From assembly GCF_050789285.1 (NCBI RefSeq), contig NZ_JBOUVX010000001.1, positions 868,001 to 932,000 on the forward strand: 64,000 nt of DNA, read 5' to 3'. The position numbers and the translations under genes are program-made. The notes under the pieces are model-generated. The model ran no database searches. It was given only the letters and a program-made list of their open reading frames with translations, and was not told where the DNA came from. This document shows, in pieces, positions 1-7,999 of this stretch. The stretch is from CAVPWP01 sp050789285. GTDB taxonomy: Bacteria; Pseudomonadota; Alphaproteobacteria; Rhodobacterales; Rhodobacteraceae. Positions within the stretch are counted from its first letter, which is position 1. Each line of letters begins with the position of its first letter.

Positions 1-326
1 TCACACTCACCGCATCTATCACTTACCCCGTAGCTGACATCGAGGCGTTTGCTGACGCTCGCGGCTACCAGTCTGTAGTACCAAACCCCGCATTCTCTAG
101 CACCATTGACCCCGTAACAATGGAGGAGACTACCAATGGCGAGGAGCGCACCATTTCCAACCCGCAAACCCGCCTCGACTTTGTAAAGGCGTGGTTCAAG
201 GAGCAGGCTGTCGAGCTATTTGCACAGGACTTGAAGCGCACCGCAGAGCGTGAAGCGCGACGTATGGCAGATGAGATTGCGGCACAGCGCAAAGAGCAGA
301 TTGCTGCGGCGATAACTATTCAGTAG
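1..326 (+). CDS. C-terminal part of a phage protein (5' end outside window)
   Basis: The reading frame is open from base 3, so the gene starts left of the window. A methionine at 120 is internal and has no ribosome binding site. The visible 107 residues begin with a Thr/Ala/Val-rich stretch. They end in a charged helix rich in Arg, Glu and Ala (about the last 60 residues), which could be a coiled coil. It lies immediately before structural genes and ends 3 bases before the next ATG (TAG-GGT-ATG). No family recognised. A head or scaffold-region protein is likely from position only. Confidence 0.6.
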   Translation, partial: TLTASITYPVADIEAFADARGYQSVVPNPAFSSTIDPVTMEETTNGEERTISNPQTRLDFVKAWFKEQAVELFAQDLKRTAEREARRMADEIAAQRKEQIAAAITIQ

Positions 327-329
327 GGT

Positions 330-992
330 ATGGCGATTGCTTTTGACAACGCAACGGGCAATCAAGACTCAACTTCGGGTACTAACCATACCGTTTCATT
401 CACTGTAGGAACTGGATTAAATCGCATAATGTTTGTCGGTATTTGTACCTTTAACTCTGGCGGTAGCAACAAAGTGACTGGCGTGACGTATGCGGGTGTG
501 TCAATGACACAGATTGGCCCAGTTGTCGCAGTCCAGTCAAACGAGCACATGACGATGTGGTATTTACTCAATCCGACATCGGGAACAAATAACATTGTTG
601 CGTCGTTTAGTTCCTCTCAGGCTTTCTCATGGCTGGCGGCTTCTGCGTACTCTGGGGTAGACCAAGCAGTACCTGAAGCTAACAGCTCAGGAAACGGTGT
701 AGGAATTACCGAGACAGGCACTGTAACAACACTAACTAATAATGCCTGGGCGGTGATGATGGGCTTCAACAACGGTAATTCACTTGCGGCAGGTACAGCC
801 ACAACACTCAGAGATTCCTCAAGTTTCCGCATGGGTGCTTTTGATAGTGGTGGTGCTATTTCTCCAGCAGGAAGCACCACGCTTACCTACACAGGAGCTA
901 ATGATACACACGGGCACGTCATTGTTAGTATTGCACCAGCGGGTGGTGCAGCAGCAGCTAAAAACCCTCTCTTCTTCGGCTCTGGCCTCTAG
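330..992 (+). CDS. Phage beta-rich surface/decoration-like protein
   Basis: 220 residues, rich in Gly, Ser, Thr and Asn and almost free of Lys and Arg, with alternating hydrophobic strands, as in beta-sandwich head-decoration or fibre proteins. It has no signal peptide or transmembrane segment and ends in an Ala run followed by a short hydrophobic Phe/Gly tail. It sits before the head-tail connector genes, which fits a capsid accessory protein. No Shine-Dalgarno is present; the start follows the previous stop by three bases. The function is inferred from composition and place only. Confidence 0.6.
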   Translation: MAIAFDNATGNQDSTSGTNHTVSFTVGTGLNRIMFVGICTFNSGGSNKVTGVTYAGVSMTQIGPVVAVQSNEHMTMWYLLNPTSGTNNIVASFSSSQAFSWLAASAYSGVDQAVPEANSSGNGVGITETGTVTTLTNNAWAVMMGFNNGNSLAAGTATTLRDSSSFRMGAFDSGGAISPAGSTTLTYTGANDTHGHVIVSIAPAGGAAAAKNPLFFGSGL

Positions 993-995
993 CGT

Positions 996-1373
996 ATGAA
1001 ACCGACGTGGAGCGACCTCACCTCTGAGCAGCAGCGTGAGTACGGTAATGGCTGCGGCCTCTCAGCACGCTTCCTCAACGTCCCCGACTTCATTTTCACC
1101 GCCTCGTGTCAGCAACACGACTTCAACTACGAACGCGGCGGTGGCCTACTCGACAAAATCAAAGCAGACTGGGACTTCTTCACTCACATGCTCGCCGACA
1201 GTCATCGTTGGTGGCACTACGTAGTGAGTGTGCTCTACTTTTTCGGGGTACTCCTCAACCCAATCGCCTGGCTGAGCTTCACCTACGGCCGCTGGCGCAC
1301 CATCGAGGAAATTCTAGAGCGCGACCAGGCCAACAAACGCTCGGCTCACTCTCCCCAAGGAGAAGCCGGGTAG
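996..1373 (+). CDS. Phage phospholipase A2-like protein with membrane segment
   Basis: 125 residues. An Asn-Gly-Cys-Gly turn (about residues 18-21) is followed by Cys38-x2-His41-Asp42-x2-Tyr45-x-Arg-Gly-Gly, then an Asp-rich helix with Ala-Asp-x-Asp-Phe-Phe (57-62). This is the His-Asp catalytic pattern of secreted phospholipase A2, best matching the short bacterial and parvoviral versions. Residues about 74-97 form a hydrophobic segment and the tail is charged. It would hydrolyse the sn-2 ester of phospholipids, perhaps during entry or release. Its place in the head module suggests a virion component. The motif is seen in the sequence; the role is inferred. Confidence 0.65.
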   Translation: MKPTWSDLTSEQQREYGNGCGLSARFLNVPDFIFTASCQQHDFNYERGGGLLDKIKADWDFFTHMLADSHRWWHYVVSVLYFFGVLLNPIAWLSFTYGRWRTIEEILERDQANKRSAHSPQGEAG

Positions 1374-1374
1374 G

Positions 1375-1383
1375 TGATATACT
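1375..1383 (+). promoter_or_regulatory. Extended -10 promoter, leaderless for the connector gene
   Basis: TGATATACT: TG, one base, then the -10 hexamer TATACT (1378-1383). The ATG begins 7 bases after the hexamer, so transcription should start at or next to the start codon. No -35 element seen. Confidence 0.6.
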
Positions 1384-1389
1384 GAGGGT

Positions 1390-1944
1390 ATGGACTACAC
1401 CGACGAAATCAAAGTCGAGGCATACCTCACCACTACCATCGACCCTTCCTTCGCGACGCAGCTCGCCATCTATATCGGCGCAGTGAGCCGCCAGATGGAC
1501 CAGCAAGCGGGAATTACCCTCGTCACCGACACCGAAACCACGAAGCGCTATGACGGCAGCGGGCAGGCCATTCTCGCCATCGACCCGGTGCGGGGGATCA
1601 GCGAGGTGACCATCAGCGACGTCGCGACCACCGTCACCTCGTACCCCGCCAACACTGACGTAAAGCACGAGTTGGTACTGGCGAGCGGCTACTTCCCGAA
1701 AGGGCTCCAGAACGTCGCCGTGACCGGCTACCACGCCCGCTTCGCAACGACCGTCCCCGATGACATCGCCTTCGCCGCGACCGTACTCGTCGCTGGCATC
1801 GTGCAGGGCATCAAGGAGCAGCGCCAGGGCGTGAAGAGCGAAACCGTCGGCAAGTACAGCGTCACCTACCTCGACGACAAGCAGCGCGCAGACTTCGAAA
1901 TGGCCAAGCAGATCATCAACTCGTACTGCCGCATCGTATGCTAG
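1390..1944 (+). CDS. Head-tail connector (gp6/adaptor-like)
   Basis: 184 residues. The N-terminal helices, a middle beta region and a C-terminal helical part with Pro-Asp-Asp-Ile-x-x-Ala-A (about 133-140) resemble the HK97 gp6 / SPP1 gp15 adaptor family, which forms a ring beneath the portal. It is followed by head closure and gp10-like genes in the standard siphovirus order, supporting the call. It overlaps the next gene by 7 bases. Translation probably begins on a leaderless mRNA, because an extended -10 lies just upstream and there is no Shine-Dalgarno. Confidence 0.65.
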   Translation: MDYTDEIKVEAYLTTTIDPSFATQLAIYIGAVSRQMDQQAGITLVTDTETTKRYDGSGQAILAIDPVRGISEVTISDVATTVTSYPANTDVKHELVLASGYFPKGLQNVAVTGYHARFATTVPDDIAFAATVLVAGIVQGIKEQRQGVKSETVGKYSVTYLDDKQRADFEMAKQIINSYCRIVC

Positions 1945-2237
1945 CTGCCCACTTCACAGACCGCGTCATCATCAGCCGCCGGAGCACCACCGACCGGAAG
2001 ACGACTTATGCACAGCTAGCGACCGACATTCCGGCTCATATTCAGCCAAATGACGGCAGCTCAGACCCTGGCCAGATGGGGCGAGGGGAGCGCAAGTTCC
2101 TAATGATGACCCACTACGCGGTGCAGATTGGCGACCGCGTCACCGACGAGGCGGGCACTGAGTACGAGGTGACAGGGGTACTCCGCGAGGACTTCCGCTC
2201 GCACTCGCACTACGAGGCGATGCTCCGCACACCATGA
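1938..2237 (+). CDS. Head closure protein (SPP1 gp16 / HK97 gp7-like)
   Basis: 99 residues forming a small beta-barrel. The N-terminal Arg-Val-Ile-Ile strand and the central Gly-Asp-Arg-Val-Thr-Asp motif followed by a Tyr-Glu-Val strand are usual in head closure or stopper proteins, which seal the connector after DNA packaging. It overlaps both neighbours (7 bases with the connector, ATGA with the next gene), as expected for translationally coupled neck genes. The call rests on size, fold pattern and order. Confidence 0.6.
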   Translation: MLAAHFTDRVIISRRSTTDRKTTYAQLATDIPAHIQPNDGSSDPGQMGRGERKFLMMTHYAVQIGDRVTDEAGTEYEVTGVLREDFRSHSHYEAMLRTP

Positions 2238-2668
2238 GAGTACAGATAGCCCTCGACACGATGGGGGTGGAGAAGATGCTCCAAGCCGCCCCGAAAGAAA
2301 TGAGCGCCGGGCTTCAGGACTTGGTGGAGAAGGTGGGGCGCCGCATTGAGCGGCAAGCCAAGTACGAAATGCGCGCGAACGTGGCCGGGCCTAACGAGGC
2401 GCGCTCGCGCACCGGCAACCTTGCCCGCCAAATCCGCTTCGTAGAGGGCAGCCAGCGCAACGCCAGCCGCATCGGCGTGGTGAAGGCGAACGCCGACTAC
2501 TCCGGCTTCGTGCACGGGGAGCCGTACTACTCACCGCGCATGACCAAGAGCGGCCGAATGCGGAAGACCAACCCCTTCTTCACGAAGGCAGAGAACAACA
2601 CCGAACGCGCCCGGCAGCGCGATGCTGAGGACATGCTCCGGGAGGTGGCGAGGAAGCTGGTACAATAG
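2234..2668 (+). CDS. HK97 gp10-like neck/tail protein
   Basis: 144 residues. A basic central segment with Arg-x-Gly-Asn-Leu-Ala-Arg (about 57-63), then Ala-Asp-Tyr-x-x-Phe-Val-His-Gly, is the typical HK97 gp10 family signature (Thr-Gly-x-Leu ... Ala-x-Tyr-x-x-x-x-Glu/His-x-Gly). The protein takes part in tail completion or head-tail joining. The start overlaps the previous stop (ATGA). The C-terminus is a charged helix. A promoter for the next gene lies inside its last codons. Confidence 0.7.
   Translation: MRVQIALDTMGVEKMLQAAPKEMSAGLQDLVEKVGRRIERQAKYEMRANVAGPNEARSRTGNLARQIRFVEGSQRNASRIGVVKANADYSGFVHGEPYYSPRMTKSGRMRKTNPFFTKAENNTERARQRDAEDMLREVARKLVQ
2658..2666 (+). promoter_or_regulatory. 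Extended -10 promoter, leaderless for the tail terminator gene
   Basis: TGGTACAAT with hexamer TACAAT at 2661-2666, 8 bases before the ATG at 2675. The same nine bases recur at 7549, 14175 and 14937. Confidence 0.6.
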
Positions 2669-2674
2669 GGCTAT

Positions 2675-3106
2675 ATGTACCTCCCCGAAGAAATCCGCGA
2701 CCTCATCATCAACCGCATCACGACGGCCAGCACTAAGCAGTCGAGCTTCTACCGCGCGCCCGCGTCGCAGTACGACAGCTACCCGGCATACATTCTCGAG
2801 TACGGCAGCAACGAGAACCAGTGGGCGTCGAGCGCCAGCGACCGCAAGACGTTCATGTTCAACCTCTACATCGCCTACGAATACAAGAACGACAGCGAGG
2901 CCAGCCGCGAGCTCGCAGAGGTGGCCATTTCTGAGTGCATCGGGGAACTCTACCGTGACGTCTTCCAAGACCCCGGCGTGCTCAACATCCCGAACGGGTG
3001 GGCGCGCGCGTCGGACGTGTCGTGGGGCTACGGCGACGGTGCTGACGTGCCGATCCGCATGGCGATGATGCAGCTCGAGGTGACCGTCCATGAAGACCGG
3101 GCGTGA
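2675..3106 (+). CDS. Putative tail terminator/completion protein
   Basis: 143 residues beginning with an amphipathic helix (Pro-Glu-Glu-Ile-Arg-Asp-Leu-Ile), then several beta strands and a long Glu/Ala helix. The position between the gp10-like protein and the tail tube gene is that of the tail terminator (lambda gpU / SPP1 gp17 group), which caps the tail. There is no Shine-Dalgarno; an extended -10 is 8 bases upstream of the ATG, so the mRNA may be leaderless. The similarity is to order and size rather than to a distinct motif. Confidence 0.5.
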   Translation: MYLPEEIRDLIINRITTASTKQSSFYRAPASQYDSYPAYILEYGSNENQWASSASDRKTFMFNLYIAYEYKNDSEASRELAEVAISECIGELYRDVFQDPGVLNIPNGWARASDVSWGYGDGADVPIRMAMMQLEVTVHEDRA

Positions 3107-3112
3107 TATACT
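3104..3112 (+). promoter_or_regulatory. Extended -10 promoter before the small gene at 3120
   Basis: TGATATACT, identical to the motif at 1375. The hexamer 3107-3112 is 7 bases before the ATG at 3120. It overlaps the end of the preceding gene. Confidence 0.6.
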
Positions 3113-3119
3113 GACCTAT

Positions 3120-3281
3120 ATGGCAAAAAAGGACATTCAGAGCCGTACTGACGCCGTAACCAAGGACATGACCGCCGAGCCCGAAAAGCGCGAGCGGGTG
3201 TACTCATTCCCGAAGTTCGGCGTGAGCATCAAGGCGACCAGTTACCAGGAGGCGCTCGAGAAATTAAAAGCCAGCAAATAA
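3120..3281 (+). CDS. Small basic phage protein
   Basis: 53 residues, Lys- and Glu-rich, starting Met-Ala-Lys-Lys-Asp. The frame is open from an upstream ATG at 3090. The 3120 start is preferred because an extended -10 promoter lies 7 bases before it and the upstream codons overlap the previous gene. The C-terminal half (Val-Ser-Ile-Lys-Ala-Thr-Ser-Tyr-Gln-Glu-Ala) resembles a short beta-helix domain. Unknown role; it lies directly before the tail tube gene. Confidence 0.55.
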   Translation: MAKKDIQSRTDAVTKDMTAEPEKRERVYSFPKFGVSIKATSYQEALEKLKASK

Positions 3282-3291
3282 CCTTTAGAAT

Positions 3292-4284
3292 ATGCCACTT
3301 ACACGAGGAGAAACCATCGCGCTCGGCGTCGCCGTAGAGAGCACCCGAGGCACCTTTGCAGAACCACAGGACTTCATCCGGCTCCGCGAGCCCGTCGGCC
3401 TTCAGACGCTCGTCGAGAAGGTGGACATCAAGGAAGCCACCGGCTCCGGCATGGACACGCAGGGCCAGGAGCTCATCAAGAGCAAGGTGGAGGGCACTGT
3501 GGCCTTCAACCTTCGCTTCCGCACCATCGGCTACCTGCTCAAGTCGCTCCTCGGCGGCCTGAGCTCCGCCACTGAAGCGGGCGAGACGGTCGTGTACCGC
3601 CACGCCTTCAGCCTCGACACCAGTGTCCTTCAGCCAAGCCTCTCGTTCGCGCTCGCCAAGGGTGAGCTCCAGCATAAAGCCGTCAACGGCGGCATTGTGA
3701 GCTCGCTCGAGCTCAACTTCCCCCTCGAGGACGTTATCAACGGCACCGCGACGCTCATGGGGCGTACTGAAGCCAATCATGCCGACTGGACGCCTGCGTT
3801 TGCGAGTGACGACACCCTCGTTCCACGCCACTACATGACCATCAAGCTCGCAGCTGACGTCGCCGGGCTCTCTGGTGCGACCGCCATCCCGATCACTGAG
3901 GCGAGCATCGCGCTCGACCGTCAGACCCGCGAGAAGATGGTGCTCTCTTCCCTTTCGCCGACCGACTTCATCGCCCGCCTGCTTAACGTCAGCGGTTCAT
4001 TCACCTGGGAGAAGGACGCGGACACCTACCGCGACCTCGCCGTCGACAACACCGCTCGGGCGCTCCAGATCGACATTGTGAACACCGCGCAGGACATCGG
4101 CGTAGGCTCCAACCCGACGCTCACCATCGTGCTCCCGAAGGTGACGCTCAACTACTCGGAGACCCGGCCGCTCGACGACGTCGTGACTGAGCAAATCGAG
4201 TTCAAGGCGCACTACGACGAGACCGAGGCTGAAGGGGTGACTATGAGCCTGGTAAACGAGAAGGCCAACTATGCAGCCGCGTAG
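3292..4284 (+). CDS. Major tail (tube) protein
   Basis: 330 residues. It begins with the Thr-Arg-Gly-Glu-Thr-Ile-Ala-Leu-Gly-Val-Ala-Val-Glu-Ser-Thr-x-Gly-Thr pattern common to one group of tail tube proteins, and is dominated by long alternating strands with no membrane segment. It lies just before the tail assembly chaperone and tape measure genes, which is the standard place. It is larger than minimal tube proteins, suggesting an extra surface domain. The last 14 bases overlap the chaperone gene. Confidence 0.7.
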   Translation: MPLTRGETIALGVAVESTRGTFAEPQDFIRLREPVGLQTLVEKVDIKEATGSGMDTQGQELIKSKVEGTVAFNLRFRTIGYLLKSLLGGLSSATEAGETVVYRHAFSLDTSVLQPSLSFALAKGELQHKAVNGGIVSSLELNFPLEDVINGTATLMGRTEANHADWTPAFASDDTLVPRHYMTIKLAADVAGLSGATAIPITEASIALDRQTREKMVLSSLSPTDFIARLLNVSGSFTWEKDADTYRDLAVDNTARALQIDIVNTAQDIGVGSNPTLTIVLPKVTLNYSETRPLDDVVTEQIEFKAHYDETEAEGVTMSLVNEKANYAAA

Positions 4285-4618
4285 CTACCAGGAGGAGGTG
4301 GTGACACCCATCGGCGAGCATAAGGTGGTCATCAAGACGCTTCTGACCGCTGCTGAGCGCGAGCGCGTCGACGCCGCGCAGATGGACTACGTGGACACCA
4401 GCGACGGCAAGACGTTCACCGTGAAGGACATGAAGAAGGTCGCCACGGCGCAGCGCCACGAGCTCCTTAAGGTCTCGGTGGTCTCAATCGACGGGGACGC
4501 CGCCAACTGCTTCGACCGTCTCCAGAAGATGTTTCACCCCGACTACGAGTTCGTACTTAACGAAATCGAAGATCGCCAAAAAAAAGCGTACCAGCCGACC
4601 TCCGCAGCATCGTCGTAA
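4271..4618 (+). CDS. Tail assembly chaperone, zero-frame product
   Basis: 115 residues between the tube and tape measure genes, the fixed position of the lambda gpG-type chaperone that coats the tape measure during tail assembly. The protein is charged and helical with a mixed N-terminal beta part. Just before its end the gene contains eight consecutive A bases (4578-4585) read as A-AAA-AAA. A -1 shift there opens a second frame (separate entry). The zero-frame tail after the run is 10 residues, ending at TAA. Confidence 0.7.
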   Translation: MQPRSYQEEVVTPIGEHKVVIKTLLTAAERERVDAAQMDYVDTSDGKTFTVKDMKKVATAQRHELLKVSVVSIDGDAANCFDRLQKMFHPDYEFVLNEIEDRQKKAYQPTSAASS

Positions 4619-4740
4619 TCTGTGACAGGTTCGGCTGGGACTATTGGAAGTTCCGGCAGCAGCCCGACTTCTTTATCCGGGCTGTAGTACAATACCTGCA
4701 AGATGAGCAACGTAGTATTAAAGATCAACGCGATAGATGA
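4271..4740 (+). CDS. Tail assembly chaperone, -1 frameshift fusion (G-T type)
   Basis: If the ribosome slips back one base on the A run, codon 4585-4587 (AGC) follows. The -1 frame then stays open for 51 codons, to TGA at 4738-4740. The added peptide contains Phe-Gly-Trp-Asp-Tyr-Trp, then Gln-Pro-Asp-Phe-Phe-Ile-Arg-Ala, then Tyr-Leu-Gln-Asp-Glu. That is the usual composition of the second domain of tail chaperones (Phe-Gly-Trp near a Pro and a Tyr-Leu helix). The fusion would be about 156 residues. It explains why 4619-4702 otherwise looks empty. The extension overlaps the tape measure start by 38 bases. Gene-order precedent is strong; the shift itself is inferred. Confidence 0.7.
4579..4586 (+). 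promoter_or_regulatory. Slippery heptamer A-AAA-AAA-G for -1 frameshifting
   Basis: In the zero frame the codons are CAA AAA AAA GCG. The heptamer A-AAA-AAA allows both tRNA-Lys molecules to re-pair one base back. A GC-rich stretch follows, but no strong stem was found by eye. Confidence 0.65.
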
Positions 4741-6142
4741 GACGCGCCAAGCCTTTGCAAGTGTACGCCAGAACCTAGACGGCCTCGAAAAAACGACCAC
4801 CGGCCTCCGCAGCCGCATCGACGACCTGCAACCCACCTTTCAGGGAATGGCCGCAGCAGGAACCGCAGCTTTTGCGGCAATTTCTGCGTTTTCTCTCGTA
4901 AGTATCCGTGGCGCAGCTCAGGCGGAGGTAGCACAGAAGCGCCTTGCTCACGTCATCCAGACTTCGACCGGGGCGTCAGACGCGCAAGTTGCAGCACTAA
5001 TCCGCCAAGCCGAAGCTCTTGAAGAGGTCGGAGTGGTTTCCGCGGACGCTATCAACATCCTACAGGAAGAGGCAGCCTCCTTTGACCTCTCCGCTGAAGC
5101 CATCGAGCGCTTAACCCCAGCTGCGACAGACTTTACGGTCGCCCTTTACGGCATCAACCCGAGCGCAGAGCAGGCCCGCCAGGCGATGACTGGACTCGGA
5201 AAGGCGCTCCAGGGACAGCTCGAGCTTCTTACCAAGAAGGGCTACCAGCTCGATGTAAACTCTGAGGCTATCTTGAAAAACGGAACCGAAGAGGAGCGAG
5301 TGTCTGAAATCATTAAAATCCTTGGCTCAAACTACGAAAACCTCAACACCGCGATGCGCAACACAGCCGAGGGCGGTATGGTCGGCATGAGCTTTGCGAC
5401 TGGAAAATTGAGCGACAGCATCGGCGAGGCGCTCATCCCGGCTTTGAACCAAATCACCTCCACATTGGCACCCCTCATCGACAAAATTGCGGAATGGATC
5501 GCCACAAACCCCGAGCTCACCAAGAACATCCTTATCGCGACGGCGGCCGTTGCCGGTCTTGTCGCTATTGTAGGAACGCTTGGCTTGCTCCTCCCACCCA
5601 TCATCGCAGGCTTCACGTTGCTCCTTGGCCCGGTCGGGCTCGCCATCGCTATCATCGGGGCGCTCGGCTTTGCTGTTATGCGCGTCGTGCAGATCCTCGA
5701 CATCTTGAAGAATGACACAGCGATGGTCTGGCTGGGCATCAAGGAGTACTTCAAGGAGGCCGTCGACTTCATCATTTCAAAGACGCTCGACCCGCTCATT
5801 GCGAAGCTCGAGTCCGTCATCAGCTTCCTCAAGCGCGTCCGCGACGGCATTGCTGCGATTGGCGGGAAGGTAGGCGGAGCAGTGAGCAGCATCCTCCCTG
5901 GGCGAGCGGCGGGCGGCCCGGTTGCCAGCAACACCCCCTACATCGTCGGCGAGCGCGGGCCTGAGCTCTTTGTCCCGAGCGGGGCAGGGAGGGTGGTGCC
6001 AAACTACGCCCTTGCTGGCGGCAGTACCGCCCCTGTCATCAACCTCACCATCACCGGCAACAGCTTCATGGGCGAGGACGACATGGCCGAGCGCGTCGGC
6101 GACCGCATTATCAGCCTGGTGAAGCAGAACATGCGGCTATGA
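4703..6142 (+). CDS. Tape measure protein (short)
   Basis: 479 residues. The N-terminal half is helical and Ala/Gln/Glu-rich. Around residues 270-330 there are two long hydrophobic segments. The C-terminus carries the Gly-Gly-Pro-Val ... Thr-Pro-Tyr-Ile-Val-Gly-Glu-Arg-Gly-Pro-Glu-Leu-Phe-Val-Pro pattern seen at the end of many tape measure proteins. These proteins set tail length and exit first at infection. At 479 residues it is short, predicting a tail clearly shorter than lambda's. It starts inside the chaperone's -1 frame and overlaps the next gene by ATGA. Confidence 0.85.
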   Translation: MSNVVLKINAIDETRQAFASVRQNLDGLEKTTTGLRSRIDDLQPTFQGMAAAGTAAFAAISAFSLVSIRGAAQAEVAQKRLAHVIQTSTGASDAQVAALIRQAEALEEVGVVSADAINILQEEAASFDLSAEAIERLTPAATDFTVALYGINPSAEQARQAMTGLGKALQGQLELLTKKGYQLDVNSEAILKNGTEEERVSEIIKILGSNYENLNTAMRNTAEGGMVGMSFATGKLSDSIGEALIPALNQITSTLAPLIDKIAEWIATNPELTKNILIATAAVAGLVAIVGTLGLLLPPIIAGFTLLLGPVGLAIAIIGALGFAVMRVVQILDILKNDTAMVWLGIKEYFKEAVDFIISKTLDPLIAKLESVISFLKRVRDGIAAIGGKVGGAVSSILPGRAAGGPVASNTPYIVGERGPELFVPSGAGRVVPNYALAGGSTAPVINLTITGNSFMGEDDMAERVGDRIISLVKQNMRL

Positions 6143-7548
6143 TAACCGTCACGCTCGACGCGGTGGACATCACCGACAAGATCGTCCGCGACAGCCTCCG
6201 CATCACCGACCAGCTCAACAACCGGGTGAACCGGGCGAGCTTCTCTGTGGAGCGTGTGCCGGGCGACACCTACCTCCCGCCGCTCAACAAGGAAATCGTC
6301 ATCACCCGTGACAGCGTCGTCATCTTCGCTGGCGTCACCGTCGAGTGCGAGGAGCGCATTCTCGGGCACAACACGGTCCGCTGCGACGTCTCCTGCTCAG
6401 ACTACTCGCACTACCTCAACCGCAAGCTCGTCACCGAGCGCTACGAAGACACGACCATCGGCGCTATCATCGCGGACCTACTCGCCACATACGCCCCTGA
6501 CTTCACCGACAACAACGTCGTCGCGAACGTCGGCGTGGCGTCGGTAGCCTTCAACCGGATCACCATTTCAGACGCGCTCCAGAAGCTCGCTGAGCTCTCC
6601 AACTTCTCCTGGTACGTGGACTACGAGAAAGACATCCACTTCTTCGCGCAAAACGGCCAGCAGGCGCCCTTTGCGCTCTCGGACACCGCACGCAACCACG
6701 TCTTCGAGAGCCTCGAAATCAAGCGCGACATCACGCAGCTGCGCAACACCATCATCATCCAGGGCGGCGAGGTGCCTGGTGCGAGCCGCACCGTGAAGTA
6801 CGCGGGCGACGGAGACCGGGCTGAGTTCGACACGCAGTACAAGTTCGCGACAAAGCCGACCGTGACTGTGGACGGGGTAGCGCAGACTGTTGGGCTCGAC
6901 TTCATCGACGACGACGGCTCCTTCGACTGCATGTGGAGCTTTCAGCAGAAGTACATCCGTTTCACCGCGGGCAACCTCCCCCCGGCACCGACCAGCCCGG
7001 ACGTCACGAACGTCGACATCACCGGGCAGCCCCTCTACCCGATTGTGGTGAAGGTGAACGACCCGGAGAGCATCGCTGAGTACGGCGTCTACGAGTTCCA
7101 AATCCGCGACGAGAACATCAGCAGCCAGGACCAGGCCATCAAGCGCGGCCTCGGCGAGCTCCGCGCCTACGCCGGGAGCCTCAACGAGGGCAGCTTCGAG
7201 ACCTACGAGCCAGGGCTGCGCGCCGGGCAGACTATCAACATTCAGAGCACGCTGCTCGACGTCGACGAACCCTTTCTCATTCAGCGGGTGCAGTACCGCT
7301 ACATCAGCGAGAACCTCGACCTCTGGACGGTCCAGGTGGCGTCGCTGAAGACGCTCGGCATCGTCGAAATCTTCCAGAAGCTGCTCACCAACGAGGAGCT
7401 CACCGCCAACGAGCAGGAAACGCTTCTCACTTACATTCAGCTCGACGACACCGTCGACGTCTCTGACGCAGGCGGCCTGACCATCACCGGGCAGACTGGC
7501 CCGTACCTCTACGGCTCGGCCGAGTGGGGAAGGGCGACGTGGGAGTAG
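6139..7548 (+). CDS. Tail tip / baseplate hub protein
   Basis: 469 residues, beta-rich with conserved acidic and aromatic spacing. The first 200 residues (Asp-Ile-Thr-Asp-Lys-Ile-Val ... Val-Thr-x-Cys-Ser-Asp-Tyr) resemble the hub fold (gp27 / distal tail-Tal group) that closes the tail tube and carries receptor-binding parts. It lies directly after the tape measure gene with an ATGA overlap, which is the usual place. No lysozyme or peptidase motif was seen. The exact subfamily is not certain. Confidence 0.65.
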   Translation: MITVTLDAVDITDKIVRDSLRITDQLNNRVNRASFSVERVPGDTYLPPLNKEIVITRDSVVIFAGVTVECEERILGHNTVRCDVSCSDYSHYLNRKLVTERYEDTTIGAIIADLLATYAPDFTDNNVVANVGVASVAFNRITISDALQKLAELSNFSWYVDYEKDIHFFAQNGQQAPFALSDTARNHVFESLEIKRDITQLRNTIIIQGGEVPGASRTVKYAGDGDRAEFDTQYKFATKPTVTVDGVAQTVGLDFIDDDGSFDCMWSFQQKYIRFTAGNLPPAPTSPDVTNVDITGQPLYPIVVKVNDPESIAEYGVYEFQIRDENISSQDQAIKRGLGELRAYAGSLNEGSFETYEPGLRAGQTINIQSTLLDVDEPFLIQRVQYRYISENLDLWTVQVASLKTLGIVEIFQKLLTNEELTANEQETLLTYIQLDDTVDVSDAGGLTITGQTGPYLYGSAEWGRATWE

Positions 7549-7557
7549 TGGTACAAT
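7549..7557 (+). promoter_or_regulatory. Extended -10 promoter, leaderless for the tail tip gene
   Basis: TGGTACAAT begins 1 base after the hub gene's stop codon. The hexamer 7552-7557 is 6 bases before the ATG at 7564. Confidence 0.65.
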
Positions 7558-7563
7558 GGGCGC

Positions 7564-7998
7564 ATGATACAAGGGCGCTACAAAATCCGAACCTCGACGG
7601 GCCGCGATACCGGCTGGATTAAGAACCTCGTCGTCACCGGCCCAAACAGCGGCATCGGCCTCATCACACAGAACCTCGTCGCAGGCGCGACCAACTCCCC
7701 CGTCATCGACCGTGCGAAGATAGGCACCGGCACGACGCCTGCGGCGGCCGGAAACACCGACCTTCAGACGCCCGTCCTCTCAGACATCCTCCCCACTACC
7801 GGCCTCACAGTCGTCACCCCCTCGAGTATCTCGCTGGAGTTCTTCATCCCCGACATCGACCTTGCCAACGGCACCTATACCGAGTTCGGGCTCTTTTGTG
7901 GCACGCGGCTCTTTGCGCGCTCGATCATTTCACCATCGTTCACGAAGGAGACGGGTGAGGATGTTATTATTACCTACGAAATAACCATCACACCGTAG
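7564..7998 (+). CDS. Tail tip / baseplate accessory protein
   Basis: 144 residues in alternating strands, with Gly-Thr-Gly-Thr-Thr-Pro (about 58-63) and a Tyr-Thr-Glu-Phe-Gly-Leu-Phe motif (about 104-110). Similar motifs occur in short phage tail proteins that connect the hub to fibres. No signal peptide. It is expressed from its own extended -10 promoter, with no room for a leader. The function is inferred from neighbours. Confidence 0.55.
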   Translation: MIQGRYKIRTSTGRDTGWIKNLVVTGPNSGIGLITQNLVAGATNSPVIDRAKIGTGTTPAAAGNTDLQTPVLSDILPTTGLTVVTPSSISLEFFIPDIDLANGTYTEFGLFCGTRLFARSIISPSFTKETGEDVIITYEITITP

Positions 7999-7999
7999 T

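Noticed and set aside
4688..4693. TACAAT before the tape measure ATG as a promoter
   Set aside because: It lies within the coding -1 frame of the chaperone, lacks the TG extension and is 9 bases from the ATG; kept out of the promoter list as weak.
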